From JANRJY01 sp033763735 (GTDB taxonomy: Bacteria > Bacteroidota > Bacteroidia > Cytophagales > UBA9547): a DNA stretch of 23,211 nt. Below the pieces are notes generated by a model. That model was not told where the DNA came from, made no database searches, and saw nothing but the letters and a program-made list of their open reading frames with translations. The stretch spans positions 1-23,211 of the forward strand of contig JANRJY010000056.1 of NCBI GenBank assembly GCA_033763735.1, read 5' to 3'. This document shows positions 16,035 to 23,211 of this stretch, one piece after another (the first letter of the stretch is position 1; each line of letters starts with the position of its first letter). A program made the translations under genes and the position numbers.

Positions 16035-16730
16035 ATTTAATGTTGGTTATTTTTTATTAGTATTCAATTCATAAGTATGTACTTGAGTAATAACATCGTA
16101 TTCAATTATTAATTCTGAACTCTTGTTTTACAGATTTTAACACAATTAACATTGGTATGCATTATGCATTTTAAACTGTGGTAAAGTATTTATTTTGTTT
16201 TACCGATTATTAGTAACAATAAGCTGAATGGAATAAGTTTATGGTTATAAAATATGAGTTAAATTATGGATGATTTTTATAACAATTTGACCCGTTAAAG
16301 ATTGGACGTGGTGGCTGTTTAAATTTTTAAAACCGGATAAAACAGTAAACATGACTAGTCAATTACTAATAAAAATGTCATTGTATTTTGGTTCATTTTT
16401 TGGTCTGATATTTTGTTTCAGACTTTTTATGACCGGAAATCTAAAAATGTTGGCTATTTATATCGTGAGTTTTATAATTCTCTTTTATATATTTTATGAA
16501 TTCACCTTTGCTTATTTTTTGAATAAAAGGGTTGACCGTTTGAATGGAATTACCAAGCACTAACATCTTAAAAAACCAGTTCCTTAATAAGTATTCGAGA
16601 AACTTGATAAACTTGTTGGTGACGCTCGTACGCATGTAAAGCAAATATTATTTGGTTGCAAAAGTTTACTCCGAATAAATATTGTAGTTAAATATTAGAA
16701 AAATACAATCAGTAGTATATTTCAGAAAAA
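16035..16730. other. Convergent intergenic region, mostly without recognisable content
   Basis: About 700 bp lie between the two terminators of the convergent operons. Apart from one doubtful small ORF (16351-16563), I see no RNA gene, repeat or clear promoter. Confidence 0.5.
16351..16563 (+). CDS. Possible small membrane protein (doubtful)
   Basis: The 70-aa ORF from ATG 16351 would encode two hydrophobic segments (about residues 8-26 and 31-54, FGLIFCFRLF and LAIYIVSFIILFYIFYEF) and a short charged tail (NKRVDRLNG). It lies between the two operon terminators on the plus strand, so it would need its own promoter; none is convincing. In such AT-rich DNA an open frame rich in F, I, L and Y arises easily by chance. 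A minus-strand ORF overlaps it and looks no better. I do not recognise the product. Confidence 0.3.
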   Translation: MTSQLLIKMSLYFGSFFGLIFCFRLFMTGNLKMLAIYIVSFIILFYIFYEFTFAYFLNKRVDRLNGITKH

Positions 16731-16760
16731 TAATCCCTCTATTTAATACTAGAGGGATTA
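16731..16760 (-). terminator. Rho-independent terminator of the 2096-aa protein gene
   Basis: TAATCCCTCTA (16731-16741) and TAGAGGGATTA (16750-16760) are perfect inverted repeats with an 8-nt loop. On the minus strand a T run follows the stem. It lies 52 bp after the stop codon of the gene at 16813. Confidence 0.88.
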
Positions 16761-16812
16761 TTAACATAATAAAAATTACACAACAAATACTATTGCAAAA
16801 TATTATTTGGTA

Positions 16813-19800
16813 TTACCTTTTAATCAGTTTGAAAGTTTTAGTAGTATTTGTGCTTTTGTACTTCAGCACGTAAATACCGCATTTCCAATTATTTGTATTG
16901 ATGACTACATTCTTTTCTGATAATGAGTGATGATAAACCAATTCACCTAATTGAGAATATATTTCTAAATAAGCATTTGGTTCCATAGATGAATTATTGA
17001 ATTTAAATGATTCTGTAAATGGATTGGGAGATATAAAAAGGTTTGTACTAATATCATTATTTTGAACATTATTTACTACGCAAAAGCTTGGTCTCCCGCT
17101 ACTTTGAGGTGAAATAGAGTTTACTATATTTAACATAATGCTGCTTTTAATAGTGGTATCATTTAATGAAACACCTGAAATTGTTACCGTACCACAATTT
17201 TTAATTAACAACCTCCCATTTACTATCAAACCTATATCATTAGATACTACCAATATGTTAGTATCTGATGAACTCCAAATCATATCTTGGATTAAATTAT
17301 CATTTGCCGGTAATAAATTTGCATATACATATAGTTCTTGTCCAATATCAACAACTCCTGCGCTTACGTCAATAGTCTCTCTATCAGCATTTTGAATAAT
17401 AATTCCGGTAATACTGTTAGGTCGTATTCTTGATACACCTGTTAGATCAAGAGGTTTAGATATAATATTTAATGGCATACTACCCAGCCATCCGGTTAAT
17501 GTTGCTAAGCCGGCATAATTAACGGATAACAATCCTTGATTGCTTATTGTGGCTATTCCTTCCGGAGATATTTTCCATTTAACATCTGATGCAGCAGTGT
17601 TTTGGACATATAGTCTGTAATTGGCTGTAGGTTTTTCTGAAGCACTTCCTCCAGTAATATTACCAGTACCTGAAATACTTAAATTAATAGCTATAGGTAT
17701 ATTTATTATCGTGTATACGCTTGTATCTGTTGCTGATGAGACCTTCACGCTCACATTTCCATTTTTTATGCCGGAGATAGTAGCCCAGCTATTTACACCA
17801 GAAGCATTTGGTTGATTGTTTAAACCAATTACCGAAGCCATTCCTGTACCATTAATTACTGTCCAAGTAATATTTTTATTAGATAAATAAAGAGGCTTAG
17901 CAGATGCATACATTAAACTTCTTACACTATTAGTCAATGTATATGTTGTAGCATTTATGTTTGGATTTCCATACACAATTATCTTTTTGAAACTTTGGTT
18001 GGTTATCGTAATAACCCAATTCGATTTAATAAGACCATTACTATTTGAGATCCCTACCACTGTTACTATACCATTGCTGTAAGGACTTAACAATCCATTT
18101 GAATTTATTGTGGCATATCCTCCCTGAACGGAATCCGGAGACGTTACTTGATTTATTACTGTCCAGGTGATGGTTGTGTCGTTCGGTTGGGCAGGAAATG
18201 TAAAGGCTTTCATTTGAACTTTTTGTCCATTACTAGAAATAGTATTAACATTATTGATTCCAACAACTGTTAAAGATTGTACCTGAACACTTTGTCCTGT
18301 AATTGTAATAATTAAACTGGTATTTACTCCACTTAATGTATGTGTAGCGGTTACTAAAACGGTTCCATTAAATATTGGGAATATAGCTCCTGTTAAACTA
18401 TTTATACTTGCTAGTCCACCATCTGCAGTTGGAGACACAGACCACAATACAGCTTTGTTTAAAAGATAATCAGGAAGAACATTAGCATATAATTGAAGCG
18501 CCACTTTGTCCAGTGTGATTAGGTTGTTATTTCCATTATAAATAACAATAGAAGAAGGAGATGTTTGTAAAGATGTCTGGCCAGAAATATTAATAACTTT
18601 TGAACCGGATATGTTAGTTGTATTTAATGCAGTTGCAGTAACCGTAACTGTTCCATTTGCCAGAGCTTTAAGTACGCCTGTGCCTGAGATACTTGCTGCC
18701 CCGGTTCCGTATGTTACCGACCAACTTACATTTGAATTTGTTGCATTTGCAGGTAATATATTTGCCGTCATATTTGAAGTGCCTCCATTTGTAGTGATGT
18801 CGTTTCCATTAACAGTTATGCTATTAACCGGAATGTATTGACCTGAAATGGTTATAGTGGCTGTGCCTTGAACAGAGGCGTTATTAGCCGATTGAGCAGA
18901 TATGGTTGCCACACCATTACTTATACCGGTAAATAAACCATTTGAATTGATGCTTCCCAATGTATTACCACTTGACAATGACCATATTACTTTTTTATTT
19001 GAGGTATTAGAAGGAAGCACATTAGCAACCGACTGAATTGAGGCTCCCGGAATAGTAATTATATTGGAACTTAACGAAACGTTTATTGCTGTGGCAAGAA
19101 CATTGTCACTTCCGGCACCTCCCCAAAGTGTCACTATGCTTTGTGGTGGCAGAATAATTTGACCGGTTGTCGTATTGAGTTCGTTCCAAAAAGAGTTTTG
19201 GGCTGATAAAAACACTCTAAAAATTCCGGGTATTGTGGTGCCATTACGTGGTACAATATTTACAATCTGAGTTGATAATGCATTGTTGATTAACACAGAA
19301 ACAATAGTATAGTCGGGGTTTCTAAAAGTGGCAGATTTAATGTTATTATTTTGTGAGTGACTACCTATGCGTTTTGCGCCCACATTAATAAATTTGAAAA
19401 AATGCTTAGAAGCCTGACCAATATTATTTAGTGTATTGGTATTACCTGTCCTGATTGCTTGAGATGAAGTATACATCCATACAGATGCATTTCCTAATAC
19501 AATAGCGTTCATTATTTGATTGGCCGATAGCATGGCATTTGTCCAATCATCTGTGCCGCTTGGGGCTTCAATTACCCACGTTGGAATTCCACCACTACCA
19601 TTTCCTGTTGAGTTTGATGCCGTGTAGGGGTGATTTAAATATAGATTACTTGATGCAGTAAATGCACTATTACGAGCAAGATTTAAAATATTAAACCAAT
19701 TACCTGAATTTGTATTAGTATTAAATGCGCCCAATGCTCCAATATCGTAATTATGTATTCCATAAGCGCTAAAATACTTAGCTGCATTTGGTTTTGATGC

Positions 19801-22800
19801 AATATCAGTAACATATGCGTTTGCATTATCTAAATTATAATCAGTTTCAGGACCTGTTATCAATGTCTTAATACCATCATTTTCAAGTCTTTTACCAAGT
19901 TTTGCTACAAGAGCTGAATATTGCTCAGGATTAAACATTGTAGTTGGATACGAAGAAGCATTTACTTGTGGGTTATTGATAAAACTTAAAGCATAAATAT
20001 CAACACCCATTTCTTTCATTCCTCTTAAGTAAGTAGCATAATATTCAGCCAGCTCATCGTAAGCAACGGAATCAACCGTATTATCAATCCATTTTGATGT
20101 ATTATCTAGTGCAGCAAATGAATTGTTTTTCTTTAACCACGATGGATGTCCCCATGAAGAAGCAATAATTTTTTGAACACCTGCATTCATATATTGTTTA
20201 ATCACATCTGCTTGTGAACGTAATGCATCATAATCAAAGCCTGATTTGTTAATTTGATATGGGTCAGAATTATCATTTTGTGGTTCAAAATCGTTCAAAA
20301 CAGCAATTCTACCGATCGTTATTCCTGCATCTTTAATTACATCAACCAGTTGGGGGTCAAATGTGGATGGATTTACTATGGTACCTGTAGTAATTCCATC
20401 GGTATTTATTGTAGAACCAAATCCTTCCATCGTTTGTCCAACGGTACCGTTTGGATTTACAGAATACAAATCAAATTTCTGGCTTAAGTCATTTGTGACG
20501 GTTACCGGAAATGTTGCAGGCACATTTTCAACGACAATTTGAAATGTTTTGGTCGTAGTAAACGCATCTGTTGCAGTACCAGTTACGGAAACGACAGTAG
20601 TGCCAGGAGTTGCTGGAGTGTTAAATGATAATACTGAAACACCACTTGAAACTGGACTTGCCGAAGGTGTTGCTATAAACCCATTATTACTACCTTGAAT
20701 ATTTAAAGAAACTGGGTTTGTGTTCAAACCATTAGCAAAAGTAGATCCTGCATTAATGCCTGTTACTGTAATATTTTTTGGACCGGATTGAGTGGTTAAA
20801 AACACTTGATTAGCTATTGATGCAATTTGAACTTGTGATAATACAATAGGGCAAGGATTAGGAGAGACAACACTGTTTCCAATATAAAACTCAGAAATCG
20901 AAATAATCCCATTATATGCTTGCCAATCATCTACGGTGGCTTTGTTTACAGCACTATCTCCTCTTGTTTTAGGAGCATTAAACAATACACCCAGAACTTT
21001 TGAAATATCAAATTGTGTGGATGAAGGAGTTTCTGTAAAACAAAAAGTATAAGTCGAATTTGTTGTGCCAAGCATTACACCTGCAGCAGGTGAAAGTCCG
21101 TATCTATTCCCATTCACATCAAACAAATCTAATTGAAATCTTGTTGGAATTGTTGCTTTGAGTTTCACTGTGATATATCTATTGTTGGATAAATCCATTA
21201 AACTCCTAGGAGTATACCAGATTCCAGAAAAATACCCGTTTGTAGCAGCATTCCCTTTGTTATACACTGCAGTAGCGACTTGCCCAAATGGATCAATTGA
21301 TAAAGTAATATATGATCCTTGTCCTTCAGCAAACCAGTTTTGATTCGATGGTCCTGATTTCAAAAAAAGATTTGTATTTGCATCTAAGTCAGTAGACGTT
21401 GATGATCCTGCGTTATAATATTTTGTCCCTCTTACTTTTGTATTTACAAATGTTTCAGAATATCCAAATATGGGCGGACTTACGCCTCCGGCTTTAAAAG
21501 TTCTTGAAAATGAACCATTTCCGTTACTATTGGCCGGTGCTCCTGTATTGGTTGCTGTTACGGTTATTGTTGCAGCTCCAATTTTAGAGGCATAAATTTC
21601 CATTACTGCATAATCATTCCCGGGTGTATAATTGATAACAGGGTCGGGTACTAAAAGAGGAAACGAACTTTTTGCCGTTAAGCTACTTATATTAGCCCCT
21701 CCATTGCCATCGGTTATTCCTGTAATTGTATAACGATATAAAGGATTTGAAATAGATATAAACGTATTGTCCGGTATCGGGTTAAAACTTGGTTTGTTAT
21801 AAAAAACAGGAAACACAGTTAACGGAAATTGATAGGTTGCACTGTTTTGTCCTCCTTGTGCAGTTCCTCCATTATCGATTAAGTTTAATGTTATGGTAGT
21901 TGTTTTTATAGGCAAATTTGCAAATGAAGTTGGTGTTATTCGTAGCAAGCCGAATCTATTACCTGGTGTGTAGTCAATTGATATATTGGCATTGTTCACA
22001 ACAGTTTGATCTGAGCTAGTGCCACTTATGGAAACCGTTTGTAAAACCTCTTTATTTCCCGAAAACACAGAATCTAATTCTATTTTTAGCTCCACTCCGG
22101 AGCTGGCTATTTGTGCGGGTATTGGCTTAATAGAAGGGGCAATATTTGGTGAAACAGTAATTACAAATACATAATTATAAGGTATTGTGGTTACTCCGGA
22201 AACCGTAGTGGGTGATGTGGCTGTCACTGTTACTGTTGCCATTCCAATTGCATTAGGTGACAGGCTGTATTCAAGTAATGCAGGTGCATTGGTTAAGTCA
22301 TTGCGTTGAATGCCTACCGCATTAGTAAATAATGTAATACCATTACTTTTTAAGTTGTTATTTACGATTGTTAAATTTGAAATCAATGCAGGATTTGAGC
22401 TTACGGCACTAAAGGAAATATTATTTGTTAAATCAGTCGCATCAACCGGATATTCTAATTTGATTCGTTTAGGAGCTGAATTAATATAGGTATATTCTGT
22501 AGGGACTCCTTTAAAATATGGATAAAATTTCCCAAAGTTGTTTGATGAAACTGACCCAATTATAATATTGTCCAAATACAAATTGGCATTAAATAATTCT
22601 GTTTGTTGAAAATAAATATTGACCGCTACTATTGAATTATAGTTTATTGGTGTTGGCGTATTGCTTGGGTTTGCTGCTACTTGATTTAAAAAGGGTATGC
22701 ATATTTTTTGCGATTTATTTGTTGGGAAAATATTTTTTACCAGACCATATGATGATGTTGTATTTCCATTATTATCAAGCAAGGTAACCAATACTGTGTA

Positions 22801-23103
22801 ACCAAGTTTCCTTGATGTGGTATCGGTACGCAAATCGAAATTGATTACCCTATTGGCTTTGTTTGATAAATCAAGCGGTTGAGCGAAATTTATTGTAATC
22901 CCATCGGACTCTAGGTCCTTGTTAACTTGAATTCTGAGTTCACCATTTGTGGTGGTTAAATTTAATTTGCCGGGAGTTCCAGATATGTTCCCAGGTAATG
23001 ACGCGTTGAAGTCAGCAAAAAAACCTGTGTTTTGTGCAAATACTCCATTCGATAGTAAAAAGCTAATGGTTAATGTAGATAAGATTCTTTTAAAATTTTT
23101 CAT
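16813..23103 (-). CDS. Giant T9SS-secreted protein: CBM-like, Ig-like, GH30-like and BIG2 domains; acid/base Glu missing
   Basis: The ATG at 23103-23101 (2096 aa) is preferred to an upstream TTG at 23118, because MKNFKRIL starts a normal signal peptide (ending VFAQ) and matches the paralogue at 902. In order: a beta-sandwich, CBM-like module (~25-195); Ig/cadherin-like segments (~200-535); a second CBM-like module (~545-740); another Ig-like segment; a GH30-like (beta/alpha)8 domain and its beta flank (~885-1325), with MEGFGSTINTDG, IIASSWGHPSWLKKNN and WVIEAPSG; seven BIG2-like repeats (~1335-2010); and a T9SS sorting domain (FISPNPFTESFKF…KTFKLIKR). E1179 is the likely nucleophile, but the family's NEP acid/base motif reads NNP (N1044). 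GH30 enzymes cut beta-linked glycans such as xylan or beta-glucans; this one may be a binder or weak enzyme. It is convergent to the Sus operon and ends in the terminator at 16731-16760. Confidence 0.85.
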   Translation of the reverse strand: MKNFKRILSTLTISFLLSNGVFAQNTGFFADFNASLPGNISGTPGKLNLTTTNGELRIQVNKDLESDGITINFAQPLDLSNKANRVINFDLRTDTTSRKLGYTVLVTLLDNNGNTTSSYGLVKNIFPTNKSQKICIPFLNQVAANPSNTPTPINYNSIVAVNIYFQQTELFNANLYLDNIIIGSVSSNNFGKFYPYFKGVPTEYTYINSAPKRIKLEYPVDATDLTNNISFSAVSSNPALISNLTIVNNNLKSNGITLFTNAVGIQRNDLTNAPALLEYSLSPNAIGMATVTVTATSPTTVSGVTTIPYNYVFVITVSPNIAPSIKPIPAQIASSGVELKIELDSVFSGNKEVLQTVSISGTSSDQTVVNNANISIDYTPGNRFGLLRITPTSFANLPIKTTTITLNLIDNGGTAQGGQNSATYQFPLTVFPVFYNKPSFNPIPDNTFISISNPLYRYTITGITDGNGGANISSLTAKSSFPLLVPDPVINYTPGNDYAVMEIYASKIGAATITVTATNTGAPANSNGNGSFSRTFKAGGVSPPIFGYSETFVNTKVRGTKYYNAGSSTSTDLDANTNLFLKSGPSNQNWFAEGQGSYITLSIDPFGQVATAVYNKGNAATNGYFSGIWYTPRSLMDLSNNRYITVKLKATIPTRFQLDLFDVNGNRYGLSPAAGVMLGTTNSTYTFCFTETPSSTQFDISKVLGVLFNAPKTRGDSAVNKATVDDWQAYNGIISISEFYIGNSVVSPNPCPIVLSQVQIASIANQVFLTTQSGPKNITVTGINAGSTFANGLNTNPVSLNIQGSNNGFIATPSASPVSSGVSVLSFNTPATPGTTVVSVTGTATDAFTTTKTFQIVVENVPATFPVTVTNDLSQKFDLYSVNPNGTVGQTMEGFGSTINTDGITTGTIVNPSTFDPQLVDVIKDAGITIGRIAVLNDFEPQNDNSDPYQINKSGFDYDALRSQADVIKQYMNAGVQKIIASSWGHPSWLKKNNSFAALDNTSKWIDNTVDSVAYDELAEYYATYLRGMKEMGVDIYALSFINNPQVNASSYPTTMFNPEQYSALVAKLGKRLENDGIKTLITGPETDYNLDNANAYVTDIASKPNAAKYFSAYGIHNYDIGALGAFNTNTNSGNWFNILNLARNSAFTASSNLYLNHPYTASNSTGNGSGGIPTWVIEAPSGTDDWTNAMLSANQIMNAIVLGNASVWMYTSSQAIRTGNTNTLNNIGQASKHFFKFINVGAKRIGSHSQNNNIKSATFRNPDYTIVSVLINNALSTQIVNIVPRNGTTIPGIFRVFLSAQNSFWNELNTTTGQIILPPQSIVTLWGGAGSDNVLATAINVSLSSNIITIPGASIQSVANVLPSNTSNKKVIWSLSSGNTLGSINSNGLFTGISNGVATISAQSANNASVQGTATITISGQYIPVNSITVNGNDITTNGGTSNMTANILPANATNSNVSWSVTYGTGAASISGTGVLKALANGTVTVTATALNTTNISGSKVINISGQTSLQTSPSSIVIYNGNNNLITLDKVALQLYANVLPDYLLNKAVLWSVSPTADGGLASINSLTGAIFPIFNGTVLVTATHTLSGVNTSLIITITGQSVQVQSLTVVGINNVNTISSNGQKVQMKAFTFPAQPNDTTITWTVINQVTSPDSVQGGYATINSNGLLSPYSNGIVTVVGISNSNGLIKSNWVITITNQSFKKIIVYGNPNINATTYTLTNSVRSLMYASAKPLYLSNKNITWTVINGTGMASVIGLNNQPNASGVNSWATISGIKNGNVSVKVSSATDTSVYTIINIPIAINLSISGTGNITGGSASEKPTANYRLYVQNTAASDVKWKISPEGIATISNQGLLSVNYAGLATLTGWLGSMPLNIISKPLDLTGVSRIRPNSITGIIIQNADRETIDVSAGVVDIGQELYVYANLLPANDNLIQDMIWSSSDTNILVVSNDIGLIVNGRLLIKNCGTVTISGVSLNDTTIKSSIMLNIVNSISPQSSGRPSFCVVNNVQNNDISTNLFISPNPFTESFKFNNSSMEPNAYLEIYSQLGELVYHHSLSEKNVVINTNNWKCGIYVLKYKSTNTTKTFKLIKR

Positions 23104-23144
23104 ATTAAAAATATTCAAAAATTTATAGGTTTTGTTATATTATA

Positions 23145-23175
23145 CAAATATAATGTTTCATTTATTACATACAAT
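23145..23175 (-). promoter_or_regulatory. Candidate promoter of the 2096-aa protein gene
   Basis: This is the same promoter as at 944-974: -7 TATATTTG (23152-23145) and -33-like ATTG (23175-23172), 19 bp apart on the minus strand, 42 bp before the ATG. Confidence 0.55.
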
Positions 23176-23178
23176 AAA

Positions 23179-23207
23179 AAAGGGGGCGTATTTTCATAGC
23201 CCCCTTT
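23179..23207 (-). terminator. Terminator of a gene to the right of the window
   Basis: Same hairpin as at 978-1006 (AAAGGGGGC and GCCCCCTTT). Since it ends the BIG2 gene at 1032-3137 in the other copy, a similar or the same gene should lie immediately to the right. Confidence 0.85.
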
Positions 23208-23211
23208 AATT

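Larger units (their letters stand above)
23099..23211. repeat. Perfect 113-bp direct repeat, copy 2 (reaches the window end)
   Basis: Identical to 898-1010 in the same orientation. The window ends while the match is still perfect, so its true right end is unknown. Confidence 0.97.

Noticed and set aside
16441..16644. Minus-strand ORF of 67 aa in the convergent intergenic region
   Set aside because: It overlaps the plus-strand 70-aa ORF, has no signal, domain or promoter, and is of a length expected by chance.

Overview
The window looks like a plasmid, or an integrated plasmid, from a member of the Bacteroidota. It is AT-rich. It has a SusC/SusD pair, secreted proteins ending in type IX secretion (T9SS) sorting domains, promoters of the Bacteroidota type (-33 TTTG, -7 TAnnTTTG) and starts without Shine-Dalgarno sequences. 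I cannot name a genus. No rRNA, tRNA, transposase or CRISPR array was seen.

Layout. (1) Positions 1-902 hold the N-terminal part of a large secreted protein on the minus strand; its C-terminus lies outside the window. (2) Positions 1032-3137, minus strand, encode a 701-aa T9SS-secreted protein with Ig-like (BIG2) repeats, followed by a strong terminator. (3) Positions 3335-8049, plus strand, form a replication and partition module: a primase-helicase fusion, ParA, a small ribbon-helix-helix-like protein with a ParB-like N-terminus, and a winged-helix-type replication initiator. It is followed by a regular 21-bp iteron array (8054-8301) and an AT-rich stretch with two adjacent perfect dyads, a convincing candidate oriV. 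(4) Positions 8483-15978, plus strand, form an apparent operon: SusC transporter, SusD lipoprotein, and a secreted CBM9-like/BIG2 protein, closed by a terminator at 16002-16034. (5) Positions 16035-16730 are a convergent intergenic region with one doubtful small membrane ORF. (6) Positions 16813-23103, minus strand, encode a 2096-aa multidomain secreted protein with a GH30-like domain and seven BIG2-like repeats. It is a close paralogue of the partial gene at 1-902.

How the parts fit. The rep/par module would maintain the replicon. The cargo is a small glycan-uptake locus: surface proteins bind or process a polysaccharide and SusC/SusD imports the fragments. No regulator (hybrid two-component system, ECF sigma/anti-sigma pair, SusR) is present here, so control must come from elsewhere or be constitutive.

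The most notable observations are: a perfect 113-bp direct repeat (898-1010 and 23099-23211), 22,201 bp apart, with the window ending inside the second copy, which suggests a circular or integrated ~22.2-kb element or a recently recombined paralogue pair; the iteron origin; a GH30-like domain whose acid/base glutamate is replaced by asparagine; and a partition adaptor that seems to join a ParB-type ParA-contact motif to a ribbon-helix-helix domain.
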